Source of the DNA: Lactuca virosa
Lineage: Eukaryota > Streptophyta > Magnoliopsida > Asterales > Asteraceae
Reading direction: 5' to 3'
Assembly (NCBI GenBank): GCA_928212115.1
Contig: CAKMRJ010000001.1
Span: 181,664,082 to 181,728,081, forward strand
Length of the DNA stretch: 64,000 nucleotides
The notes below the pieces were generated by a model. It ran no database searches and was not told where the DNA came from. It saw only the letters and a program-made list of their open reading frames with translations. Positions 21,891 to 33,201 of the stretch are shown here, piece after piece. Each line of letters opens with the position of its first letter. The first letter of the stretch is position 1. Made by a program: the position numbers and the translations under genes.

Positions 21891-21953
21891 GACTTCACTT
21901 CGAGCAACAATTGTTTGGTTCTCATAGGATTTGTAAAACAATTACCAAGAAGA

Positions 21954-22270
21954 TGTAGGGTTTCAAAGCACTCCATGGATGATGGCAATGGGCCCCCATG
22001 ATGAAGTGTAGGTTAAAAGCCCAAGACTTGTCTCTTCCCTATAAATAGTCATGTATTATTCATAATTAGGGTTAAGAGTGAGGCAAAATGTAGCCGCCAC
22101 GTTGTGAGGTTTCTTATGTAGTGTTAGATTCTTTAGTCTATGCTGAAAGTGTAATTTATTCCTCATATTGAATAAATCGAGTGATCATTCGACATATCTT
22201 CTTTATTTGTGTTTGTTCTTATTTTCCGCATCTTGGTCATCAAATCACAATTAGGGTTTTATTCCCAACA
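21954..22270 (+). repeat. 5' LTR of non-autonomous element
   Basis: TGTAGGG...CCCAACA, 317 bp, followed two bases later by the primer site. Contains a TATA box. Confidence 0.95.
22039..22048 (+). promoter_or_regulatory. LTR TATA box
   Basis: CTATAAATAG, conserved in context in the 3' LTR near 24929 (GTATAAATAG there). Confidence 0.7.
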
Positions 22271-22272
22271 AG

Positions 22273-22284
22273 TGGTATCAGAGC
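22273..22284 (+). other. Primer binding site
   Basis: TGGTATCAGAGC two bases after the LTR end; initiator-Met type. Confidence 0.95.
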
Positions 22285-24832
22285 GGGTCGTTGAAGATCT
22301 GTTGATTTTTGAAGTATCGGTTCTTGATTTGATGATTTTCTACACAAGATTTTGAAGATTATTAGTGTTTCGGCAGTTTGGAATCAAAATTCTGTTCAAG
22401 CAACTGTTCATGAAAATTTTTGTTCATCTACTGTTCATCAGGGTAATTTTCTGTTAATCAGATTCATTTTTCTGATCGTATTTATGATTTTTTGTGTTTA
22501 TTAATTCAATCCAATGTCAATTACAAATCCACTCTTTTTGATCTGGCCCAATTTTCACTGTTCATGATCCATCTCTTTAGCCTTAATATAATATCTAGTG
22601 CTCCTGTTTACGTCGCTTTTCTGAGTTTTCATTCATCCAGTTTGGTTTTCCTCATTTGTCAAAAACTAATAATCGATGGTTTGTTTGGGGTTATTGCTTG
22701 TTGATGTACGAAAATCAATCGATTTCTGTTTGTTTTAGTCCAAGATCACATTTTTCTTCGGTTTCCTTATTCCTATAGTTAATTTAATTTTTTACAATAT
22801 GTATCGATCTTTGAAAATTATTAATGATTTGTGAAAGAAATCGATCTTTGGAGTATAGATTGGGTGTTTGTTAAATACAAATCTCGGAGTCTTATAATGA
22901 GCAAATGATGAACGGATGAACAGCTTGTATCTCGATTTGGTTTGTCAATCTAGAAAAGTCAAAATTCAAATTCAGTTGAAATCGGGATGTTGTAATCAAC
23001 GAAGAAGTATTCGATGTTTTGGAGTTACTGTCAAATCGCCATATGGGTCTAGCATCATCAAAGCTTAATACAACCTGTGAATGAAATCGGGACTCAATCG
23101 GGAAAAACAAAAGTCAACAGAAAAGTAAAAATTGTTGTGAAAATCGAAAAGTCAAAATTGATAATTTGTGAATCCTCAGTGTGAACGAATGAAATTGGAA
23201 TTGGAAATCAATTGGCAAGAACAACGATGAAACGAAGGACAAAATTACCTTACCTGTGAACAATCGAACGAACATCTGTGAGACTGATTCGGAGCGAAAG
23301 GATTTGGAATTAATTTCTGGGCTAGCTCTAATGTTCGTTGATGTGGATTCGCTTTGATCGACGGACTCGGAACGAGCCTAGAATGATCTTGGGTTCGTTT
23401 GTTAAAACTTGGAACGAAAGGTCTTGAAGAGAATGTAGAGTGAGAACAATAAGGGAACCTGCGAATGGAGATTCGCCTTGGGGTAATGATGATGAATTAG
23501 GACCGAACCTAGAACAACGAACTTGGGTTCGCTTGTTAATGGTTGGAGCGAACGGAGGAAGGACCGAAAGCGAAAGCATTTTCGCCTGATGAAGCTTGAA
23601 ATGGAAATAAGAAACGAAAGGAACTGAACCTTCGGTTGGGTTCGCTTCAGTTGAATAATTCAAGATCTTGGAACGAACTTAGATTCGGTCGCATCAGGGT
23701 GCTCGGAACGAATGATTGATTGGCATTGTTGTTTGGATTCGGAGTTCGTGTTTTCGTTACCTGTTGTGAGGATTCGTTTGTTCATCAGAGCGTAAATGGG
23801 TAAATGGGGAAGATGACTTCAAGTTACATATTTGGTCCCTGTATCATCAGCAACATGAAAGCTTTGGTGCAATTTTCAAATTTATTTCAATATAATGGGG
23901 AAAATGATGTCGAATTACTATTTAGCCCACTGACTTTCGGCAAATGACAGTTTCTGCCCAATATTCAGAATTGTTTGCAAATTTAAGGGTTGCTGAATAA
24001 ATTTGGATTTTTAATGCATATATTTTTTGGTGAACAGAAAATAAGGATTTCATCAAGTCTTGGCGGTTCGGAAAGTCGTTTTTCGTGAACACGTCAGATT
24101 TTTACGACTTTTTCGGATTTTATACTTCATTGCATATATCATTTTGTCGCGGGGGAGCACAGTAATTTTTTATCCATTCAAGATCATTCTCATGACCATT
24201 TGAAGGCTTTATAATCACATTTTTTATTATAAATCGGGGGAGAATTTGGCATGGCCATTCGAAATTGGATTTGTGACTTTTCAAAGTTGAAGATTTTTGA
24301 TAAAGCTTGTGGTAGAACTATGAAGGTAGCTTTTACAGTAGAAGTTCTTCATCGAGCTCTGCTAAAGCTTTTACAGAGAAGTATCCTTTACAGCGGAAGT
24401 TCTTTATCGAGCTCTGCTAAGGACTTGTTATATCTCCGACTTCTAGTATTTTCTCGATCAAGTGGCATTATGAATCTTAAAATTTGGGTTGTTAAATGAT
24501 AATTTTTGGTGGCTTATATCATTAGCTTATTTGAAGATCATTGTGACTTGGAGGGGGAGCTCTTCAAAGACAAGAAGTGATTTGGTTTCTTTGTTCTGAA
24601 ATGGGTTTTTATGGCGGGTTTGGTTTTCATGAAGATTTTTTTGGGATTACATTCGAAAATGAAGTTTAAAGAAATTACTTCAGTGCTTGGTTTATATATC
24701 CTAGAGCACGTGTTTGAAGACTATTGAAGAATCAAGATTCGTGGATTGCTTCATATATTCCTCGTTGCAGATCTTTTTATTTTCTAGATGCTTGTTTTGG
24801 AAGTTAAAGCATTGTCATCCATTCCATACTTT
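22285..24832 (+). other. Non-coding internal region
   Basis: No ORF resembles gag or pol. 23330-23760 is rich in GAACGAA / TTCGTT words with an approximate direct repeat (about 23370-23420 and 23503-23553, sharing TTGGGTTCG and TTGTTAA). GGGGGAG tracts occur near 24150, 24236 and 24553 as well as at the true polypurine tract, which suggests old copia 3' sequence. The 111-codon minus ORF at 23328-23663 falls in the repeated stretch and is not supported. Confidence 0.6.
24330..24422 (+). repeat. Tandem ~48-bp duplication
   Basis: TTTTACAGTAGAAGTTCTTC and CTTTACAGCGGAAGTTCTTT each lead into ATCGAGCTCTGCTAA; two diverged adjacent copies. Confidence 0.8.
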
Positions 24833-24843
24833 GAGGGGGAGAT
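24833..24843 (+). other. Polypurine tract
   Basis: GAGGGGGAGAT directly before the 3' LTR. Confidence 0.85.
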
Positions 24844-25160
24844 TGTAGGGTTTCAAAGCACTCCACGGATGATGGCAATGGGCCCCCTTGATGAAGTGTA
24901 GGTTAAAAGCCCAAGACTTGTCTCCTCCGTATAAATAGTCATGTATTATTCATAATTAGGGTTAAGAGTGAGGCAAAATGTAGCCGCCACGTTGTGAGGT
25001 TTCTTATGTAGTGTTAGATTCTTTAGTCTATGCTGAAAGTGTAATTTATTCCTCATATTGAATAAATCGAGTGATCATTCGACATATCTTCTTTATTTGT
25101 GTTTGTTCTTATTTTCCGCATCTTGTTCATCAAATCACAATTAGGGTTTTATTCCCAACA
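24844..25160 (+). repeat. 3' LTR of non-autonomous element
   Basis: 317 bp, five substitutions from the 5' LTR (near 21976, 22007, 22035, 22039 and 22236), no indels. Confidence 0.95.
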
Positions 25161-25165
25161 GAAGA

Positions 25166-27640
25166 CTTGTGGAAAATCCAATGAAGTAACACGTATCTAT
25201 TCTAGGTTCTAGTTGAGAGCTTTACGACGAGTGCAAGCCTCACAATCATATACTTCCATACGCGCTAGTGAGGGATGAACCCTCATTCCATATTTTAGAG
25301 AGTGCCTCGTAAACGTTATAAGTTAGTACAAGGTCAAAGACTACTATAACATTATTCATGGTACAATTCATGAACTGTGCATTGTACTGTTTAGAAGCAT
25401 AATACGACTCATCATTTATCAAAATCAAACAATGATTAGTTTCTCTTTCTAACTACATTGTTTGCGACAATGTTCTTTTTGGAGTTAGTTGTGAAACATT
25501 TTCACAATTTTTTAGATGATCATTACACTTTTGACTAAGATATTCATTATCCATAAGTGATCTATGTATCTTATCCTTTTGCCTAGTTGATTCAAATGTT
25601 CCGTTTTTGTGAAAGCTCTAAACACCTTAAAGGCTTCAAACTTATCAAACAAACTTACCTATCTACTGTAGGTAATGAAGTTGGTTTAACCATTTATTTT
25701 GATCAATATAAATGGTCAATTAATGTAAACTAATTCCAATAGATACTTACATCCCCTAGTGATGCTTTCCTTATCTACCATGATAAATAATACTTGCATT
25801 TATCATAAGACTTGTGGTCAAAAGTATTTCTAAAATCCTATGCACAAATACATTTCATCAAAACTTCTGGATGTATTCGAATCAATGTTGAATTGTTGTT
25901 ACAAAACTAGTTTCATAGATTTCATGACTCACTTTTTAGTAGAAAACATATAAAAAAATTCATTTAAATGAGTCAGAACCATATCATGAAACGTTGTATG
26001 AAAATTTTCAATTATAAGAGCATAGACTATACATTTGGGAAGAACAATTTGACTTTTAATCCTGTGGATAATAAAGGGATCAATACCCATGATAAAATTC
26101 TATTTTATAGGTTTCAGTCTCTTACTTCCCTTTTAGTCACTACACGTTCTTACAAATGTCAATACTTTACCCTACGTAAAATACTCAAAGCTCAAAACTA
26201 ATATTTTAATGGTGTTATGAATATGTATATCTGATTGTGCCATACCTTTTGGCTTGTAGCTTTTCAGCTCTTTCAGATATACTGAGCATTTATCCTTTGT
26301 TAATCTTTTTATCGCTTTGGAAAAAAAAATTACCTATCATAATATGTCTTAGATTGAGCCTTTCTTTTTTCATTGGCCTTTGTTTTGGAGTTGGGCATTC
26401 CAAATTTTAACCAACCTTAACGCTTCGGTAATTGGCTTTCATCTTTTCGACAATTTCGTTCTGATAGCAAATATAGAAGTAGTGAAGCTAGACTTTTTAT
26501 GCATGTCCATGTAAGTCTTAGAAGCTCTTAACATGCCATGGAACTCCATAATGGATCTTTCCAATTCTTTCTGATCATAATCAGAGTTAACTAATTGTGT
26601 GTAAATTCCAGCTAGTTGATTAACATAATCAATTCCCAATCTTGGTGGAGTTCCACATTGCTTCAATCTGTCAGTGCACAAAGTACATTTAACACTTGCT
26701 CCTTCCTGCTAGTTAAAGATGTAATAGCTGGATGAACCTCAAGATGAGCTTTTTCTAGGGTATAATATTTCCTTTTCGTTCTCGAGAAGTATTCTCAAGC
26801 TACGAATCCAAATAAGATAGATCAGCCCAATCAACATATCCTTTCAGAGGATTTATGTCAGTACTTAGTAGTGGATGATTTTGCGTTTGTAAACATCATT
26901 CTACAAAGTTATATTATAGTTTTTTTGTATAATCCTTAGAAAAATAATTACCCATTACATTAAAATTATTTCAATAAGGCTAGGATCCATATTTCACTCT
27001 GAAATACGAAGAGGGTTAGTCGTAATCACATGAAGGAGATATTTAGGTAGGTCATTGATACTCCTAGATACTACGAGATTTATTGACTTATACCAATAGA
27101 ATTTTTAATCTCTTCCATGCTCATGTAATATTTATGACTGGATTTGCCTATGATCATGAATTTAGATTGTAAATGAACCATGCAAAACACAATTGATCCA
27201 TAACTTAAATAACGCTTGAGAAATGCAAGTATCACATCACCTCAACTGTAATGAATTAACATGTTGGTTCCAGGAACTACCCACATTTACCAATTATAAA
27301 GATGGTGTGTGTTTTTCATGAGTAACATCATATTCAAATTTTTGTAAAAATGGGATTTTGTTTTCTAGTTTAGTTAAAAAAACTTTAAACTTTCTATTGA
27401 CTCTATTCAATCTTAATCCAATTTTATAATTTATAGAAAGCTTATTTTACTTTGTTAAACTTTTAACAATAAGTGATTCTTATTTTATGTTTGGCAAATA
27501 TTTAAAATAAAACAACCAGATAATCATACAAACAAAAGCATAGTGCAAGTAACGATACCACCAGCCTCGATCATATGCATCTCCCTATTAGCCATCAAAG
27601 AAGAGACATGCCGTACTAAGGACAAAGGGACACATCAGAT
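25166..27640. other. Unassigned AT-rich stretch
   Basis: Sequence that the 21954-25160 element interrupted. No LTR, terminal repeat or recognised domain was found. Minus-strand ORF fragments occur at 25246-25428 and 26439-26681; the rest is short-ORF, AT-rich sequence. It could be continued CACTA interior or decayed intergenic DNA. Confidence 0.4.
26439..26681 (-). pseudogene. Unidentified ORF fragment
   Basis: An 80-codon frame reading CGTPPRLGIDYVNQLAGIY and later DYDQKELERSIMEFHGMLRA. It may extend upstream in another frame from about 26760 (YTLEKAHLEVHPAITSL). The composition is protein-like and has a helical, amphipathic look in the ELERSIMEFHGML part. I do not recognise the family. No start context or introns can be defined, and it is flanked by stops. 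Confidence 0.35.
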
Positions 27641-27699
27641 CTACCACTCGATAAGCCACCAACTGTTGATGTCAACTCGAACTCCATGGGAATCCAACC

Positions 27700-27947
27700 T
27701 CCTAAATCCTCTTCTTGGTCTTTCATCTTCAATAAATTACAATTTCTATTATAATTGTGAGAGCAGTAGATATGATTGATATATTCTATAATAAAGAACA
27801 TGAATTAAATGACAAGAGAACAAATATCCAAAGTGTGCCTAATGATTTAATTAATCAACTCTAGAAGAGTTCTCAAGAACTTCTCTATAAGAGCGTACAA
27901 ACAACAATTAGGTTTGCAAAAATGTTAACCCTAATGATACATGCATG

Positions 27948-28043
<96 letters not shown>

Positions 28044-28142
28044 GGTTGGACTAGAAAGCTAAGCCGAGAAAGGACAGGACCAAACCGGAACAAAATAAAC
28101 TATAATAAGCATACATTTGACACAACATTATTAAACCCAACA
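27700..28142 (-). repeat. Copia-2 3' LTR (left boundary approximate)
   Basis: Right end ATTAAACCCAACA (minus TGTTGGGTTTAAT) adjoins the polypurine tract. The inner part includes a TA microsatellite at 27950-28040. No second copy exists in the window to define the left end, which could lie anywhere between about 27650 and 27900. Confidence 0.55.
27950..28040. repeat. (TA)n microsatellite
   Basis: About 90 bp of AT/TA in the Copia-2 LTR with one phase change near 27995; ORFs through it are artefacts. Confidence 0.95.
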
Positions 28143-28156
28143 ATCTCCCCCCTTTG
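28143..28156 (-). other. Copia-2 polypurine tract
   Basis: Minus strand CAAAGGGGGGAGAT directly before TGTTGGGTTT; sets orientation and the LTR boundary. Confidence 0.85.
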
Positions 28157-28194
28157 TGCCAAATTCAGAAGGAGAGCTTTTATTGTTGTCTTCG

Positions 28195-31100
28195 CTACAT
28201 TTTGAAAAGTTTGGGCATCAAATTCAGAAGCACATTCCGGACACAAAGATACCATTTGATCATATCTGAAATGCATTTCAGATCCGTTGTTGTGTTCGCC
28301 TTGCATGTTTCAACCATTGAGATAATAGTCTTCAGAGAGGTGGTTGAGTAGAGATGTTTGTCACTCAAAAAGAACATAATCTTCTGAACTGTATCACCAA
28401 CATTTCGGTTATACACAACGCTCCAATGTCCTTTCGAATTAACTCCCAGCTTCAGCTTCGGAACATCCTTAGGCTGCTCTTCGGGTTTTAGAATGGGCCT
28501 TTTCTGCAAAACCAACGCTATCTCTATATCCATCTTTACAATATGTAGGATATAGCAGATGAGCATCCTCTTCAGATGGGCAACCATGGGCTCAAATTTC
28601 TTTTCATATTTCAAGAAAATGTTGAGCAAGAGATTCAGTCGTACGGATTCATAAACGACAAGTCTGGCAAAGTGAATTCATCCAAAACTTTATTGGTTCC
28701 CCGAAATCCCTTGAACTTTATATTCACAAAGTCTTCAGTTGGCACAAGCAAGCAAACCTTCAATCCTATAATCCTCTTCAAGCTCCAATTCTGATACTGA
28801 GGCTTGGCATACTTCAAGTAGAAATTGAAGAGTTTTCGATTCACCGCTTTGTCAGAAATCAAAGTCTTTTTTATCGTCTCAAAGAACCGAAACAGAAAAG
28901 CCTTGGGAGAAATGGGAAAATCAAATTGAGAGTCTTCTTCGTTATTCATATCAAAAGATACCGAAGGCTCAAGCAAATAGACGCTCGGATCATTAATGGC
29001 TTCTTTCTGAATTCTTTCAATCGACCATGGATGAAAGAGTGACTTCTGAGTTTCAAGAGTAATCTTTGCAATCTTAGCCTCCGCTTCTAACTCCTTTACA
29101 AGATTCAGAAGATCATCCAGTTCTTTGTGTCTCTTCTTTCACACAAGTTTCTTAGATTCAGAAAGCTCTTCTTCTTCTTCATCATCATCAATAAGTTTCT
29201 CTTTTCCTTTGTTTGTTCATGTTCCTCAGAAGCCTCATTACCCTTCTGATCATCATTCTTTGGTTTTTGTTCATGTTCCTCAGTCGTTGGCTTTGCCTGG
29301 GGTTCTTCTTTGTCTCCTCCTTGTTTCGGAAGAGTACCGCTACCCGAAACACCTTCATTCTGATTCAGCATTGCAAAGACTAGCTGAAGTTTTTCTGATT
29401 GTTGTTTTCAAACTGAAACGGTGAACAAAGAGTCACGAGTCTCCACAAGCTTTAGAAGATACTGATTTATTTTAGAAATACAACTTTTAACAACCGTTTT
29501 CTCAATTTCCAGATCATGAACATGCTTGTTAGTATATTGCAGTTTCACCGAAAAGTCCTTGACCTGCAGCTTTTCAATCTTTGTAAGAAAGGAGGCGTTA
29601 AGTTCAACATTGTCGACTTTCATTACTGAACGAACAAATGAGAGCGCATCCTTCTCAGCTTGTAAAGAACTACAAAACGCTGCTATGACCTTGTTTACGG
29701 CTTCGGTATTTGAGTCAGAGGATGTTCTGAACTAAGCCATAAAGTCCTTCACCTCCTGAGATAGTTTTTCGAATTTTGTGGTCGTTTCCGAAAGGGTCTT
29801 CTCTGATGCTTTAATTTCCTTGGAAGAATCTTCAAGGACTTTGGGGTTTTCTTTGGTTAGTAGCTCCACTGTGGCCTTGTAGGTTGTCAACATGTACTCC
29901 AGTTAGGTGAAGATGAAGATTTGGAAGACTCTAAGAGAGAATCCAATTTTTCATTAAGTTGTTTAAACTGCCCTTTTGTCATCGGGGCATCATCATCATC
30001 ACTATTAACATTGACAGTGAAGGGACTAAAAATGAAATCCGTAAAAGCTTCTGGAACATCTCTAGACATAATCTCATCACAGTTGTCTGAAGGAGGAACA
30101 GTGGATGTATCCTATAATGAATTCACACCAGTATGAAAATTTTCCCCTGTATCAGATACGTTGACATGAATGTCCGAAGCCCTAGTTGCCTCCGGAATGG
30201 ACTTGACATTCAGAACATCTGGTGGAGTGGTAATAGATGATGTGATTGGAGGGGTGGAATTAGAAAAGATTGTGCCGGTTAACGGAATGGAGATCTGAGG
30301 AAGTGAAATTCCAACATAAATATTTGTTCGTAGTGGAGGGATGGATGATATCAGAATTGTAGTTGTCATTGGTGAAGATGGTGGAGTGTAGGTATGAAAG
30401 ACATCCGAAATAGGAATAGATGAAGGAGGTGGAGATGATACCTTCGGAATTGGTTTGGTGGGAGTGGCTTCCAAAGTCGATGCAGTATCTTCTTCCTTAT
30501 TATGATTTGTACCTTCCTCTCGGACTTCTGTAAGAGTCCTTGATTCCGAATCTTCCTGAACCACTGGAGATGGAGATCTCGGTTTCTTAGCTTGCTTCTT
30601 GATTTTATTTGGGGCTTTAACCACATCTAATGGAGCAGCTTTAGCTTTTCGTTTGCCTCCCCTCTTCGGCTTGTTTCCCTCATCAATCAATCTTCATAAC
30701 TGATCCGGCATTAAACGAACAACAGATGAATGTAACTTCCGATATTCGTTCACAATCACATTATCTTGAGGAACCTTCACCAACATTTCCTCTGGAATAG
30801 ACCCGGTAAATGTGAAATTCCTTGGGTAAGACATCACAAACGTAGTCGTTTGGAGTATCTAAATAGCAGCCATGACATAATCGGTCATCAATGGAACTTT
30901 GAAGTGACGTAGGGCTCGATTGACCACAATCAACCAAAATTAAGCACAAGATATCTCGAAATGATGAGTAGAGGAGACTGTACTATGAGTAAGTTGAGTC
31001 CATAGGATGGAATCATAGTCCATTCCACATTTGAGGAAGAAAGGGCTTCCTGAACTTTGATAATAGGGATATGTCTCCTGTCTATCCCATCTGATAAAAA

Positions 31101-31476
31101 ATCTTGATTAGAGTAGTGGAGGAAATAAATTTTGGATCAATGAGAGTTTTAGTAGAAGCATGCCCTAAAAGTCTACATAAACGGGGCTTGGTGATTGTGG
31201 TCTTGTGAGATGCAACCTCAAAATGGATGATTTCGTCTCCCTTGTTGCAGAGTGCAGAGGAGTAAGCCTTTGAAAGATGGACTAGCGGAACAGATTCAAC
31301 CATGGTTAAAGCTTGAGCCAGTGGCCATTACTTGAGATATTCAATCATCGGACTAAGAGCTTCACTGTAACGTGAGGAATCAACATAGATTATCAGATTC
31401 TGGTTGGGCTTCACCTTTAGTATGATGACGGCAGCTGATTGATCGACGAATGAAGCGGTTTCAGAAGATCCTTCCA
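28195..31476 (-). pseudogene. Long extra ORF downstream of copia pol (env-like position), broken
   Basis: About 1,000 codons in frame-shifted pieces. It starts MEGSSETASFVDQSAAV at 31476 and continues SPMIEYLK, VHLSKAYSSALCNKGDEIIH and KPRLCRLLGHAST. A basic KRGGKRKAKAAP segment follows near 30660, then a Pro/Ser/Thr-rich stretch (30550-30150), an acidic DDDDAPMTKGQFKQLNEKLD helix near 30000, a Glu/Lys-rich part near 29300, and a C-terminal SPKAFLFRFFETIKKTLISD segment near 28900. SIRE/Maximus copia elements can carry an extra, sometimes called envelope-like, ORF between pol and the 3' LTR, and the position fits. I see no clear signal peptide or membrane span, so an envelope role is not supported by the sequence itself. 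Confidence 0.6.
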
Positions 31477-33201
31477 TTGAAGTAATGAAGAAGAGGATGA
31501 ACAGTAGAGAGATTTTAGGGATTTTTCCTTGAGGGTTCTGAGTACTGTGTGAACGGTGAGAGAAAATGAACCGTCCAAAACCCATTTATACGGTTTGTTA
31601 TAAGTGGTGAGAGAAAAATGATGTTTAATGTTCCTATACACCGTAAAAGTAGCCTTGAAAATTGTGACGGCTCATCAACTGTGTCGGATGATGTTGTAAC
31701 AGACACGCGTGATGTCAGGGAATTCAAAAATTGCGTCTTATTTGAAATCTTATCTCCAGGAAACCATTGTTTCGGTTTTGACATATTTGGAATAATCAGC
31801 CAATCCACCTTCTTTTAAATCAAGACCTGTTCTCAGAATAAAGGTAACCATTCGAAATTAGAACCAGACTTTGAAAAATCACAAGGATTTTTGTGCAGGA
31901 GTGTGCCAAAGATAAATATATAAAGCAAATGAATTTTAGGGGTTCAGTGATGTCAAATAAAATTGATATGTAAATCAGATGGATCACGAGCAACGATCTC
32001 TTCCTTCTGAGTCAAGAGAGACTCTGAAGTGCTTGTGTGGCATCCCATTGAATTACGATCACTAGACTATTAAGAAACTGTGAAGGGCTTCTTTAAATAG
32101 GCTTCAAGGGTGGCTAAGCTTCAAAAAGATTCTGAAACTTGACATAAGTCTGAAGATCTGAAAGAAGTACTTGTTTGACCAGTGTAGCCATAAGAAAAAG
32201 TAATATTTGGATATTCTTTAAGTGACAGGATGTGGTGGAAATCTCAAAAAAGAAAATTTGGATCTTTTGGAAAGAAATGTCTTGGGTCGAGAACTTGTAA
32301 AGGTACAAACCAAAAAGGCTTTAATAATCAATTCCTTGGTGAAAATATCTAGAACAATTAATTGTTCACCGTCAATTCAGAAATAGGTTTCGGATTTTGG
32401 GTCTCACTCAAAATCGTGGTCATAACGATTTCAAAATCATAAACACAGATGTTGTGTAACCGTAAAACTCAGTGGTAATTTCTGAGAGTCTCAAGGGTTA
32501 CGTTTATGAACACGAATATGATGGATAAGTTGTAGATTTGTTCCGAAGAAGAAAGTGTACCTCTGCTATAAATGAATGATAAAGCAGTCAACTCTTAACT
32601 CATTGTGTGAAGAGTAAGGTAGCTCAATGACTTATGTGAATGAATAGCCTGATTGGGAAGAAACTATCAGAATGAAAGTTACATTAAGGCTTGAAACATA
32701 GAGTCTAAGAGGTTTGGGACAACATGCTTCTAGGGACACTTAACTAGTACAAAGATTTGGAATTATACCTTCCTCATTGTTCTGAATTGAGACTATGGAG
32801 AATGTTAACCTGAAAATAAAACATTAGCTTTCCAAAAGCAAGAAAAAATATTTTGGTTATTTTTGATATTCTGAAAAAGATAAAACATAAATAAAGAAAA
32901 ATATTTTTGTAAATTTTTTTTTTGATTTTATGAAAAAATTAAAACATAAATAAAGAAAAATGTTTATGTAATTTTTTTTCTTTTTGAAAAATAAAACATA
33001 AATAAAGAAAAATGTTTAGGAAAAAAGAATTCAGAAATAGAAATGAACAATGACTTCCGAATCATTTCGAAGCTCAGAACCAATCGGAAGAGACTCAGTG
33101 TACAAAGGATACAAAACATTTTGAAACTCTAATGAACAGTAGATTTCGAAGCATTCCGAAGACCGGAACCAATCGGAATTTGAAAAATGAATTTCGAGAC
33201 G
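31477..33201 (-). other. Copia-2 region between RNase H and extra ORF
   Basis: Non-coding. Shares ordered blocks with 5273-6440 of Copia-1 and has three similar A-rich modules (AAATAAAGAAAAAT, near 32890, 32950 and 33000). The TCCGAA...CGGAA words near 33050-33180 match 6370-6440. Confidence 0.65.

Larger units (their letters stand above)
18646..21953 (+). mobile_element. CACTA (En/Spm) element end carrying captured gene fragments
   Basis: CACTACTAGAAAACAGAC at 18646 is a typical plant CACTA terminal repeat, followed by about 200 bp of subterminal sequence with dispersed GACGC/GCGTATGA words. Next come intron-containing fragments of host genes in plus orientation. No transposase (TNP2-like) coding is seen. 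The matching right terminus (TTTTCTAGTAGTG) was not found to 28 kb, so the right boundary given is only where the next element begins. A truncated, non-autonomous capture element is the simplest reading. Confidence 0.6.
21949..25165 (+). mobile_element. Non-autonomous LTR retrotransposon, 3.2 kb, with GAAGA TSD
   Basis: Complete element: TSD GAAGA (21949-21953 and 25161-25165), two 317-bp LTRs, a Met primer site and a polypurine tract. The LTRs differ at only five positions (98.4% identity), so insertion is recent. The 2.57-kb internal region has no gag or pol, so all enzymes must come from a partner. It is too long internally for a typical TRIM and fits a small LARD-like or internally replaced copia derivative. 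Confidence 0.9.
27700..33201 (-). mobile_element. Copia-2: 3' half of a SIRE-like copia element
   Basis: Minus-strand element fragment: region after RNase H (33201-31477), a long extra ORF (31476-28195), polypurine tract and 3' LTR. The right edge at 33201/33202 is a gypsy LTR. The gag-pol that should precede it is not adjacent; Copia-3 pol at 40.15 kb and beyond is a candidate. Left LTR boundary uncertain. Confidence 0.7.

Noticed and set aside
21737..22001. ORFs with Arg-Glu or Ser-Leu runs
   Set aside because: Translation of a CT microsatellite crossing a retroelement boundary.
23328..23663. 111-codon minus-strand ORF as a gene
   Set aside because: It lies in a GAACGAA-rich repeated stretch of a non-coding LTR element and has no recognisable domain.
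30112..30690. 192-codon Pro/Ser-rich ORF as an independent nuclear protein
   Set aside because: It is the middle part of the long Copia-2 extra ORF, continuous in sense with frames on both sides.
28195..31476. Endogenous virus envelope gene
   Set aside because: The position fits an env-like ORF, but no signal peptide, membrane span or fusion feature is visible; kept as an extra retroelement ORF.
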